From Streptomyces canus (GTDB lineage: Bacteria > Actinomycetota > Actinomycetes > Streptomycetales > Streptomycetaceae), in assembly GCF_041435015.1 (NCBI RefSeq), contig NZ_CP107989.1:8494001-8558000 (forward strand): DNA of 64,000 nucleotides. Direction: 5' to 3'. Every line of letters starts with the position of its first letter. Within the stretch, counting starts at the first letter, position 1. The notes under the pieces were generated by a model that did no database searches, was not told the DNA's origin, and was given only the letters and a program-made list of their open reading frames with translations. The position numbers and the translations under genes are program-made. Of this stretch, positions 29,478-36,706 are shown piece by piece.

Positions 29478-30809
29478 GTGCTAGGAGAATATCGGATCGA
29501 AGGCCGACGTGCATCGGAGATTGCGGCGAGCGTCGAGCGCGCGGTGGGTGCCGGAGAGCTGGCGCCGGGACAACTGCTGCCTCCCATGAGGGAGTTGGCT
29601 GTGGGGCTCGGGGTGAATCCCAATACGGTCGCGGCCGCCTACCGCACCCTGCGCGAGCGCGGGGTCATCGAGACCGCCGGGCGAAGGGGCAGCCGGGTAC
29701 GGTCGAAGCCGGCCACCACGGGACGCGACTCCATCCGGGTCGAGGTCCCGGAGGGCGTGCGGAACGTGGCGAACGGCAACCCGGACCCGGCACTGCTGCC
29801 CCCGCTGGCGCCGGCCTTCGCCGCCGCCGCCGAACAGGGCGACCGGGAGCCGGTCCTGTACGGGGAGGCGACCGTGGACCCGGAACTGGCGCGCCTGGCG
29901 CGAGAGACGCTGGACGCGGACGGTGTTCCGAGGGGCCCTCTCGCCGTGGCCTCAGGCTCCCTGGACGTGGTCGAGCGCGTCCTGGCCGCCCACCTCAAGC
30001 CGGGCGACACGGTTGCCGTGGAGGACCCCGGCTGGGGCAGCCTCCTCGACCTGGTCCCGGCACTCGGCCTGCGCATCGCCCCGGTGGGCGTGGACGACGA
30101 GGGCCCGCGCGCCGACGACGTACGCAAGGCCCTGGAGTCGGGCGCCCGAGCCCTGATCATCACCGACCGGGCCCAGAATCCGACCGGCGCCTCGCTGACC
30201 GCCACGCGTGCGCGTGCCCTGCGCGCCGTCCTCGAGGATCACCCGGACGTCCTCCTCGTCGAGGACGACCACGGCCATGGCATCGTCGACCTGCCCCTGC
30301 ACCCCCTGGCCGGAGTCACCCGCCACTGGGCCTTCGTCCGCTCGGTGGCCAAGGCCTACGGCCCCGATCTGCGCCTGGCCGTCCTCACCGGCGACGAGGT
30401 CACCGTCGACCGCGTCCACGGCCGCCACCGCCTGGGCCCCGGGTGGGTCAGCCGCATCACCCAGCGGGCGGTGGTGCACCTGTGGGCCGACGGCGTACTG
30501 GACACGGCGGAGGTGGCGGCGGCGTACCGCGAGCGCCGCGACGGGCTGATCGGCGCACTCGCGGAACGCGGAGTCGAGGCACACGGCCGCAGCGGCCTCA
30601 ACGTATGGATCCCGGTCCCGGACGAGACGGGTGCGGTGTCCCGCCTCCTGCACGCGGGTTGGGCCGTGGCCCCGGGTGCCCGCTTCAGAATGAGCGCACC
30701 GCAGGGGATCCGCGTGACCGTAGCGACGTTGGCGACCACGGAGGTGCCCCACTTGGCGGACGCGATCGCGAGGGCCCTGGGCCCGTCGCCGACCCGGAAT
30801 CATGTGTGA
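29478..30809 (+). CDS. MocR-type GntR regulator with aminotransferase domain
   Basis: A 443-residue fusion. Residues 10-75 are a GntR winged helix (ASVERAVGAGELAPGQLLPP, LGVNPNTVAAAYRTLRERGVI). The rest is a fold-I aminotransferase-like domain (EDPGWGSLLDLVPALGL, RAQNPTGASLT, VEDDHGHG). The expected PLP-lysine region is VRSVAKAYGPDLRLAVLTG, containing a lysine. MocR proteins sense PLP or an amine through this domain. Its partner genes on the other strand encode PNPOx-like proteins, consistent with a link to vitamin B6 or flavin chemistry. Confidence 0.85.
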   Translation: MLGEYRIEGRRASEIAASVERAVGAGELAPGQLLPPMRELAVGLGVNPNTVAAAYRTLRERGVIETAGRRGSRVRSKPATTGRDSIRVEVPEGVRNVANGNPDPALLPPLAPAFAAAAEQGDREPVLYGEATVDPELARLARETLDADGVPRGPLAVASGSLDVVERVLAAHLKPGDTVAVEDPGWGSLLDLVPALGLRIAPVGVDDEGPRADDVRKALESGARALIITDRAQNPTGASLTATRARALRAVLEDHPDVLLVEDDHGHGIVDLPLHPLAGVTRHWAFVRSVAKAYGPDLRLAVLTGDEVTVDRVHGRHRLGPGWVSRITQRAVVHLWADGVLDTAEVAAAYRERRDGLIGALAERGVEAHGRSGLNVWIPVPDETGAVSRLLHAGWAVAPGARFRMSAPQGIRVTVATLATTEVPHLADAIARALGPSPTRNHV

Positions 30810-30822
30810 GGGGGAGGCGGGC

Positions 30823-30860
30823 TGTTTTCAGGGGCGGGCGCGAGGAGCCGCGCGACCGCC
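30823..30860. repeat. Degenerate copy of a dispersed Streptomyces GC hairpin element
   Basis: TTTTCAGGGGCG, GGAGCCGCGCGACCGCC resembles the reverse complement of the element at 51961-52000 (CGCGCAGTTCCCCGCGCCCCT). I recall this sequence family as widely dispersed between Streptomyces genes. Here it supplies the last codons and the stop of the minus-strand transporter. Confidence 0.45.
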
Positions 30861-31808
30861 ATCTGCGACCCGCACCCCGCCCCCTCGGCTACCTCGTCGC
30901 ACCTGACTGAGCGCCGCCCCCGCGAGCACGATCACCGCGCCCACGGGCGTCGACCAGCTCAACGACTCGCCGAGCACCGCGACCCCCGCCCCCGTGGCGA
31001 TGACCGGAATGAAGTACGTGACCATCTGCGCGGTGGTCGGCCCCACTTCGGCGACCAGTCCGTACTGAACCAGCAGGGCCAACCCCGTCCCCAGTGCGCC
31101 CAGCGCCGCGATCGCAAGCAGCGGCAGCACCTCGACACGGGTGGGTATCCCGGAGAACAGCCAAGTGGCGGCCGCCAGTTGTACCGTGGCCAACAGCAAC
31201 TGCGTCCCCATCAGGGATATATGGGAGTACCCGACGCCGGCCAGAGTCCGCCGCACGTAGATCCACCCGATCGGGTAGCTGAGCGAGGCCAGCAGGGCCA
31301 TCGCCGTCCCCCTGCCGTCCAGCCCGCTGAACCCCTGCCAGGCCCCGAGAACCGTCAGCACCCCCAGAAACCCCAGGACGAGTCCGGCGACCCGCACGCG
31401 CGTGGGCCGGTCCTCGGACAGTGCGACGAGGGAAAGGACCATCCCCCACAGCGGCGAGGTCGCGTTGCAGATCCCCGCCAGCGTGGACGGGATGGTCAAC
31501 TCCGCGTACGCGAAGAGCGAGAACGGCAGTGCGTTGAGCAGGAACCCCGCGACCGCCAGATGACCCCACGTCCGCACCCCGCGGGGGAGCCGCTCCCGCC
31601 GCACCGTCATCGCCGCCGCGAGCACCAGCGTCCCGAACACCAGCCGCCCGAGCGTGACCTGGAAGGGCGCGTACCCCTCGGTGCCCACCTTGATGAGCAG
31701 AAAGCTGAACCCCCAGATCAGCGAGAGCACGCCGAAGCGCAGGCGCCAGTCGAGGGCGGGGCGGCGGGTGGTCCGCGGCGGGGCTTCGGTGACGGTCGCG
31801 GTGGTCAT
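30828..31808 (-). CDS. EamA/DMT-family transporter
   Basis: A 326-residue ten-helix exporter with two EamA repeats (RFGVLSLIWGFSFLLIKVGTEG in the first; YFIPVIATGAGVAVLGESLSW in the second). The soluble C-terminal tail, rich in Gly and Arg, is encoded in a repeat element and is probably not functional. ATG 31808 is chosen; three upstream in-frame codons would add a non-membrane stretch. It is divergent from a LysR regulator, the usual arrangement for a regulated exporter. Confidence 0.82.
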   Translation of the reverse strand: MTTATVTEAPPRTTRRPALDWRLRFGVLSLIWGFSFLLIKVGTEGYAPFQVTLGRLVFGTLVLAAAMTVRRERLPRGVRTWGHLAVAGFLLNALPFSLFAYAELTIPSTLAGICNATSPLWGMVLSLVALSEDRPTRVRVAGLVLGFLGVLTVLGAWQGFSGLDGRGTAMALLASLSYPIGWIYVRRTLAGVGYSHISLMGTQLLLATVQLAAATWLFSGIPTRVEVLPLLAIAALGALGTGLALLVQYGLVAEVGPTTAQMVTYFIPVIATGAGVAVLGESLSWSTPVGAVIVLAGAALSQVRRGSRGGGVRVADGGRAAPRARP

Positions 31809-31830
31809 GCCGACCACGATCCGGCACATG

Positions 31831-31872
31831 ATCTCGTAGCACAAGCGAGTTTTTGAGCGGGGTATCTCGTAG
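31831..31872. promoter_or_regulatory. Direct repeat ATCTCGTAG spaced 33 bp in the transporter/LysR spacer
   Basis: ATCTCGTAG occurs at 31831-31839 and 31864-31872, three helical turns apart, in the 74-bp divergent spacer. The second copy overlaps the TAGTAT -10 box (31870-31875) of the LysR gene, whose ATG follows 7 nt later. The pair is a plausible LysR recognition and activation site. Confidence 0.5.
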
Positions 31873-31882
31873 TATTGCTTAC

Positions 31883-32785
31883 ATGTTGAACCTGGAGCGC
31901 CTGCGTACCCTCGACGCCCTCGCCCGGCACGGCTCGGTGAGCGGCGCCGCCGAGGGCCTGCACATCACGACCTCGGCCGTCTCGCAGCAGATGTCCAAGC
32001 TGGAGCGCGAGGTCGGCCAGCAGCTCCTCGCCAAGAACGGCCGGGGGGTGCGGCTCACCGACGCCGGCCGGCTCCTCGCCGACCACGCGGCACGCATTCT
32101 CTCCCAGGTGGAACTCGCCCAGTCCGATCTGGAGGCCCAACGCGGCCAGGTGGTGGGGGAGTTGCGGCTCGCCGCGTTCCCGACGGCCGCACGCGGACTG
32201 TTCCCGGTCGCGATCGCGGGCCTGTGCTCGGCGCATCCGGGCCTGCGGATCAGCTCACGCGAGATGGAGCCGGAACCCGCGATCCTCGCCGTGATCCGCG
32301 GTGACTACGACCTCGCGGTCGTCCTGGACTGGTACAACAAGCCGCTGCCCATGCCCGACGGGCTGGTGAAGGCCTCGATCGTCGACGACACGGCCGACGT
32401 GGCGATGCCCGCGACCCACCGCCACGCGCACCGGAGCGAGGTCGACCTGGAGGACTTCGCCGACGACGACTGGGTCACCTGGGGCGAGAGCGAGTTCTGC
32501 CACGAGTGGCTGATGCACACCCTCCGCTCCAAGGGCATCGAACCCCGCGTCGCGCACCGCGCGGAGGAGCATCCGACCCAACTCGCCCTGGTCGGCGCCG
32601 GACTCGGCGTGTGCGTGGCGCCCCGGCTCGGGCGCGGGCCGATCCCGGAGGACGTGCGGACCGTGCCCGTGCGGCAGTCGGTCAGCCGGCACATCTACGC
32701 CGTGTGGCGCGCGGACGCCGACCGCCGTCCGTCGATCCGGGCGGCGGTCGAGGCGCTGAAGTCGGCTGCGGGCAAGGCCGTTTGA
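31883..32785 (+). CDS. LysR-family transcriptional regulator
   Basis: A 300-residue regulator. The N-terminal winged helix is LNLERLRTLDALARHGSVSGAA with TTSAVSQQMSKLEREVG (residues 1-60). The effector domain spans residues 90-295 (LRLAAFPTAARGLFPVAIAGL, DLAVVLDWYN). It is of the ArgP/IciA-like group that often controls amino acid exporters, matching the divergent EamA gene. The mRNA is probably leaderless, since TAGTAT lies 7 nt before the ATG. Confidence 0.87.
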   Translation: MLNLERLRTLDALARHGSVSGAAEGLHITTSAVSQQMSKLEREVGQQLLAKNGRGVRLTDAGRLLADHAARILSQVELAQSDLEAQRGQVVGELRLAAFPTAARGLFPVAIAGLCSAHPGLRISSREMEPEPAILAVIRGDYDLAVVLDWYNKPLPMPDGLVKASIVDDTADVAMPATHRHAHRSEVDLEDFADDDWVTWGESEFCHEWLMHTLRSKGIEPRVAHRAEEHPTQLALVGAGLGVCVAPRLGRGPIPEDVRTVPVRQSVSRHIYAVWRADADRRPSIRAAVEALKSAAGKAV

Positions 32786-32828
32786 GCGCTGTTCTTTCCC
32801 CGCAGCCGGTCTCGTCCGGTGGACCGGC

Positions 32829-33296
32829 CTACGCCGGGCCCAGCTTGCGGAAGTCCCAGGAGACGATCTTCTCGGGGGTCAGCCGTATCCAGGCGTGCCG
32901 GCCGTCGTGCGGCATCTCCTCCAGGCGGAAGTTCTTGCGGGCGAACAGCGTCTCCGGGACGTCGAGTTCCGCGCACAGCTCGCCGGTGCGCGGAGCCTCG
33001 CCCACGAAGTCCACCGTCCCGGACAACTCCACGCCCTGCAGCTCGTCGTACTCCTCACCGGTGTCGACCACGATCGCGACCCGTGGATCGCGGCGCAGAT
33101 CGGTCCAGCGCTTGCTGCGCACGACGGAGTACAGCCACACCGAGATGCCGTCCCAGGCGAACCACAGCGTGCTCACATGCGGAGCGCCATCGGCGGAGAC
33201 GGTGGCGACCCGGCAGGTGCGCTGGCTGGTCAGGAACTCGTCCAGCTCGCCCGGCGTCATCATGATCTTCCGGCCACGGCGCTGAGTGACGGTCAT
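32829..33296 (-). CDS. Pyridoxamine 5'-phosphate oxidase-family (F420/FMN) protein
   Basis: A 155-residue split-barrel protein: MMTPGELDEFLTSQRTCRVATV, PHVSTLWFAWDGISVWLYSV, RSKRWTDLRRDPRVAIVVDTG. Such proteins bind FMN or F420 and many act as reductases of small molecules; the cofactor cannot be decided here. ATG 33296 has GGGGGA upstream. It is divergent from the isochorismatase-fold gene, with paired CTGAC palindromes between them. Confidence 0.8.
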   Translation of the reverse strand: MTVTQRRGRKIMMTPGELDEFLTSQRTCRVATVSADGAPHVSTLWFAWDGISVWLYSVVRSKRWTDLRRDPRVAIVVDTGEEYDELQGVELSGTVDFVGEAPRTGELCAELDVPETLFARKNFRLEEMPHDGRHAWIRLTPEKIVSWDFRKLGPA

Positions 33297-33311
33297 GCAT
33301 CCCCCTCTTTC

Positions 33312-33355
33312 TCTCACGTCGTGTCAGAGGAGAGATCCTCTGACATCACGTCAGA
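33312..33355. promoter_or_regulatory. Two CTGAC-type palindromes in a divergent spacer
   Basis: TCTGACATCACGTCAGA (33339-33355) is an inverted repeat with arms TCTGAC/GTCAGA. TCTCACGTCGTGTCAGA (33312-33328) is a weaker version, 27 bp away. The facing arms also form a perfect 10-bp inverted repeat TGTCAGAGGA-GAGA-TCCTCTGACA (33322-33345). The layout suggests cooperative binding of a TetR-type dimer controlling both flanking genes. Confidence 0.55.
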
Positions 33356-33434
33356 AAAGGATGGGTCGTCTTCCGTCCCGACGCAATGGTGGCTACTGTC
33401 ACCGGCTCCGGGCCGTCGGCGACGAGGGGGAACC

Positions 33435-34085
33435 GTGCCGTCGTACGAACAACTCAGCGAACTCCTCGCTCCCGAGACCACTGTCCTGCTCACCGTCGAG
33501 TGCCAGCAGGGCGTCGTCGGACCGGAGAGCGCGCTGCCCGAACTCGCCCGTGAGGCACGGACCTCGGGTGCTCTGGCCAACGTCGCCCGACTGGTCGCCG
33601 CCGCGCACGCGAACGGGGTCCAGGTGATCCACGCGATCGCCGAACGCCGTCCGGACGGGCGCGGCGCCAACCGCAACGCCCGCCTCTTCCGCGCCGCCGA
33701 ACGCCTGCCCGTCCAGCAGCTGTCCGGAACCACCGCGGTGCGGGTGGCGGCCCCGATCGAGGTGAGCGAGGAGGACTTCCTGGTACGACGACTGCACGGA
33801 CTGTCGCCGATCCAGGGCACCGAGGTCGACGCGCTGCTGCGCAACCTCGGCTGCCGCACCCTGGTGGTGACCGGAGTCTCCGCCAACGTGGCCGTCCCGA
33901 ACGCCGTGTTCGACGCCGTGAACCGCGGCTACACCACCCTGGTGGTGACGGACGCCATCGCCGGGGTGCCCTCGGACTACACCCCGGCGATGATCCGTCA
34001 CACGCTCGCCCTCGTGGCCACCCTCGCCACCACGGACGAGGTGCTGACCTGTCTGGGTGGCCCCCGGCGCCCCGGGCGCGTCTGA
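33435..34085 (+). CDS. Isochorismatase-fold protein with altered catalytic residues
   Basis: A 216-residue cysteine-hydrolase fold. The sheet and helices are recognisable (TTVLLTVECQQGVVG, RNLGCRTLVVTGVSANVAV, NRGYTTLVVTDAIAG). The triad is not canonical: the usual Asp is Glu22, the usual Lys region reads FLVRRLHG with Arg, and the nucleophilic Cys position in TGVSANVAV is Val or Ala. It may therefore be a non-hydrolytic member. GTG 33435 has GAGGGGGA upstream. Confidence 0.75.
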   Translation: MPSYEQLSELLAPETTVLLTVECQQGVVGPESALPELAREARTSGALANVARLVAAAHANGVQVIHAIAERRPDGRGANRNARLFRAAERLPVQQLSGTTAVRVAAPIEVSEEDFLVRRLHGLSPIQGTEVDALLRNLGCRTLVVTGVSANVAVPNAVFDAVNRGYTTLVVTDAIAGVPSDYTPAMIRHTLALVATLATTDEVLTCLGGPRRPGRV

Positions 34086-34089
34086 CATC

Positions 34090-34518
34090 TCATGCGAGCG
34101 AGATCGAGTCGCCGCTGACGGTGATCTTCTCCTCGGGCAGCGGCTGGGTCGCCGGCCCCTTCTTCACGCTGCCGTCGGTCACCGAGAACTCGCTCTTGTG
34201 GCACGGACAGGTGATGACGCCGTTGGTGATGCCCGTCACCGCACACCCCTGGTGGGTGCACTTCGACGAGAACGCCTTGAACTCGCCCGCCGTGGGCTGG
34301 GTGACCACCACGCCCGAGTCCTTGAAGATCTTGCCGCCGCCCTCGGGGATGTCCGAGGTCTTCCCGAGGACGCTGCCGGCGGCTGCGGCGTCCGAGGACG
34401 AGGAGTCGTCCTCGGACCCGCACGCGTTCAGGGTGAGGGCGAGTCCTGCCGCGCCGACCGCCGCCACGACGACCCGGCGACTGGGGGCCGATGCGGGATG
34501 AATCGATTCGCTGGCCAT
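34090..34518 (-). CDS. Rieske [2Fe-2S] lipoprotein
   Basis: A 142-residue exported iron-sulfur protein. The twin-arginine signal SRRVVVAAVGAAGLALTL leads to the lipobox LNAC, so it is folded in the cytosol and anchored outside. After a Ser/Asp-rich linker comes a small Rieske domain with both cluster motifs, CTHQGC and CPCHKSEF. It is too short to be the QcrA subunit of the bc1 complex and stands alone, so its redox partner is unknown. ATG 34518 follows GGAAGGGAAAG. Confidence 0.88.
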   Translation of the reverse strand: MASESIHPASAPSRRVVVAAVGAAGLALTLNACGSEDDSSSSDAAAAGSVLGKTSDIPEGGGKIFKDSGVVVTQPTAGEFKAFSSKCTHQGCAVTGITNGVITCPCHKSEFSVTDGSVKKGPATQPLPEEKITVSGDSISLA

Positions 34519-34609
34519 GCTGACTTTCCCTTCCACGGAATCTTTGAAGTGCCCTGAGGTACGGCCCCGGAGTGCCTGTTGTTCAGACACCCCCCAGTAA
34601 CCTGGGGCG

Positions 34610-35365
34610 ATGCTCAAGGAAGCCATCGCGACCCGCTACATCACGCCCCTGCGTGAGGGTGGCTCGCTGCCGGGGCTCGTCGAGGCCGACGACCGCGGGA
34701 CGTACGTCATCAAGTTCACCGGCGCAGGTCAGGGCCGTAAGACGCTGGTCGCCGAGGTGGTGGCCGGGGAGCTCGCCCGCAGGCTCGGCTTCCGGGTGCC
34801 GCGGCTCGTGACGCTCGACCTCGATCCGGACCTGGGGCTCGGTGAGCCCGACGAGCGGGTGCAGGAGCTGCTGAAGTCCAGCGGCGGCACCAATCTCGGC
34901 ATGGATTTCCTCTCCGGGGCGCTCGGCTTCGACCCGCTTGCCTTCTCGGTCGACCCCGAGGAGGCCGGCCGGATCGTCTGGTTCGACGCACTGGTCAACA
35001 ACGTCGACCGCTCCTGGCGCAACCCCAACCTGCTGTGGTGGCGGGGCGAGGTGTGGCTCATCGACCACGGCGCGTCCATGATCTGGCAGCACAACTGGCC
35101 CGGCGCCGAGAAGTCCGCCGCCCGCCCCTACGACGCCTCGGACCATGTCCTGAAGCCCTTCGCACCGGATGTCGCCGCGGCCGCCGGCGAACTGGCGCCC
35201 CGGGTCACGGAGGACCTCCTCGCCGAGGTCACCGCCGAGATCCCGGACGCCTGGCTGGCCGGCGAGCCCGGTTTCGAGTCGCCGGACGAACTCCGGCGGA
35301 CCTACGCACGGCCACTGCTCGCGCGCGCGACCGTCGTCCATGAGCGGATCGAGGGGATCAAGTGA
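34610..35365 (+). CDS. HipA-like kinase-fold protein
   Basis: A 251-residue protein resembling HipA-type kinases. The catalytic loop is LVNNVDRSWRNPNLL and the metal-binding motif LIDHG; the N-terminal lobe has YVIKFTGAGQGRKTL with the ATP-contacting lysine. It is shorter than HipA toxins and no HipB antitoxin is adjacent. A TAACCT box 6 nt before the ATG predicts a leaderless mRNA. The next gene, a DUF3037 protein, overlaps by 4 nt, and this pairing recurs in bacteria, which suggests a joint function. Confidence 0.75.
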   Translation: MLKEAIATRYITPLREGGSLPGLVEADDRGTYVIKFTGAGQGRKTLVAEVVAGELARRLGFRVPRLVTLDLDPDLGLGEPDERVQELLKSSGGTNLGMDFLSGALGFDPLAFSVDPEEAGRIVWFDALVNNVDRSWRNPNLLWWRGEVWLIDHGASMIWQHNWPGAEKSAARPYDASDHVLKPFAPDVAAAAGELAPRVTEDLLAEVTAEIPDAWLAGEPGFESPDELRRTYARPLLARATVVHERIEGIK

Positions 35366-35778
35366 CCGAGCGCCACATCATCAGGGGCGGCCGCACCGAC
35401 GACCGCGAGGTCTTCGAGTACGCCCTGCTGCGGGTCGTACCTCGCGTCGAGCGCGGCGAGTGCATCAACGCGGGGGTGCTCGTGTACTGCCGCGCCAAGG
35501 CCTACGTCGGCGTGCGCACCCACCTCGACGAGGCCCGGCTGCGGGCGCTCGACCCGGACGCGGACGTGGCCGGTGTCCTGGCCGCGCTGCACGCCGTCGA
35601 GGGGGTCTGCGCCGGTGGTGAGGGGGCCGGACAGGCCGCCCGCGACGACGCCGGACGGCGCTTCCGTTGGCTGATCGCGCCCCGCTCCACCGTCGTCCAG
35701 CCGGGCCCCGTGCACACCGGGCTCACCACCGATCCGGCCGCCGAACCGGAGCGTCTGCTCGATCTGCTGGTCAGGTAA
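35362..35778 (+). CDS. DUF3037 protein paired with the HipA-like kinase
   Basis: A 138-residue protein with the family core FEYALLRVVPRVERGECINAG and VLVYCRAKAYVGVRTHLDE. GTG 35362 overlaps the kinase stop (GTGA), so the two are co-translated. The function of the family is unknown; the constant neighbourhood suggests it is the substrate, inhibitor or partner of the kinase. Confidence 0.78.
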   Translation: MTERHIIRGGRTDDREVFEYALLRVVPRVERGECINAGVLVYCRAKAYVGVRTHLDEARLRALDPDADVAGVLAALHAVEGVCAGGEGAGQAARDDAGRRFRWLIAPRSTVVQPGPVHTGLTTDPAAEPERLLDLLVR

Positions 35779-35803
35779 TGGATCACACCCGGCTCGTGTG
35801 GCG

Positions 35804-35832
35804 TTGACACCGCGTGCCATGGCTTCTAGCGT
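35804..35832 (+). promoter_or_regulatory. Consensus housekeeping promoter of the SDR operon
   Basis: A perfect TTGACA (35804-35809) and TAGCGT (35827-35832) are 17 nt apart. Transcription would start near 35840, leaving a leader of about 90 nt. Two direct copies of GGTCGATTTC occur in this leader at 35887-35896 and 35901-35910. Confidence 0.75.
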
Positions 35833-35850
35833 CACGTCTGCCGAAGGTAC

Positions 35851-35864
35851 TAAGCGGTCGCTCA
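35851..35864. promoter_or_regulatory. Candidate TetR operator TAAGCGGTCGCTCA
   Basis: An AGCG-GT-CGCT inverted repeat about 12-20 nt downstream of the predicted transcription start. It resembles AAGCG-type operators of TetR regulators of acyl-CoA metabolism in actinobacteria (from memory). No tetR gene is adjacent. Confidence 0.45.
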
Positions 35865-35932
35865 CCGAATGGGCCGTACATTCTCAGGTCGATTTCCCCA
35901 GGTCGATTTCTCAAGGGCGAGGAGAACCAGCA

Positions 35933-36694
35933 ATGTCCACCACAGAGCAGCGGGTAGCCGTGGTCACGGGTGCCGCGCGCGGCATCGGCGCGGCCACCGC
36001 CGTACGACTGGCGGCCGAGGGTCGCGCGGTCGCCGTGATCGATCTCGACGAGGCCGCCTGCAAGGACACCGTGGAGAAGATCACCGCGGCGGGTGGCCGG
36101 GCGATCGCGGTCGGCGCGGACGTCTCCGACGAGGCCCAGGTGCAGGCCGCCATCGCGCGCGTGGCCGAGGAGCTCGGGGCGCCGACGATCCTCGTGAACA
36201 ACGCGGGCGTGTTGCGCGACAACCTGCTCTTCAAGATGAGCGTCTCCGACTGGGACACCGTCCTGAACGTGCATCTCAGGGGCTCGTTCCTGGTCACCAA
36301 GGCCATTCAGAAGCACATGGTGGACGCGGGCTTCGGCCGGATCGTCAACCTGTCCTCGTCCTCCGCCCTCGGCAACCGCGGCCAGGCCAACTACTCCGCC
36401 GCCAAGGCCGGTCTCCAGGGCTTCACCAAGACGCTCGCCATCGAGCTCGGCAAGTTCGGCATCACCGCCAACGCCGTCGCCCCCGGCTTCATCGCCACCG
36501 ACATGACCGCCGCGACCGCCGAGCGTGTCGGCATGGGCTTCGAGGAGTTCAAGGCCGCGGCCGCCACCCAGATCCCGGTCGCGCGCGTGGGCGAGCCCGA
36601 CGACATCGCCAACGCCATCGCCTTCTTCACGGGCGAGACGGCCGGATTCGTCTCCGGCCAGGTGCTGTACGTCGCCGGCGGACCGCTCGACTAG
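35933..36694 (+). CDS. Short-chain dehydrogenase, FabG-like 3-oxoacyl reductase
   Basis: A 253-residue NAD(P)H-dependent reductase: cofactor motif VVTGAARGIGAAT, NNAG, catalytic Ser in NLSSSSALG and Tyr-Lys in YSAAKAG, and C-terminal VLYVAGGPLD. FabG-like members reduce beta-ketoacyl thioesters, often in beta-oxidation or PHA-type pathways. ATG 35933 follows GAGGAGA. It is the first gene of a two-SDR operon with a near-perfect promoter and a possible TetR operator. Confidence 0.85.
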   Translation: MSTTEQRVAVVTGAARGIGAATAVRLAAEGRAVAVIDLDEAACKDTVEKITAAGGRAIAVGADVSDEAQVQAAIARVAEELGAPTILVNNAGVLRDNLLFKMSVSDWDTVLNVHLRGSFLVTKAIQKHMVDAGFGRIVNLSSSSALGNRGQANYSAAKAGLQGFTKTLAIELGKFGITANAVAPGFIATDMTAATAERVGMGFEEFKAAAATQIPVARVGEPDDIANAIAFFTGETAGFVSGQVLYVAGGPLD

Positions 36695-36706
36695 GGAAAC
36701 GGGACC

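Noticed and set aside
33312..33355. Intrinsic terminator
   Set aside because: The inverted repeat lies between divergent start codons, not after a gene, so an operator is more likely.
34610..35778. Classical HipBA toxin-antitoxin module
   Set aside because: No HipB-type helix-turn-helix protein is present and the kinase is too short.
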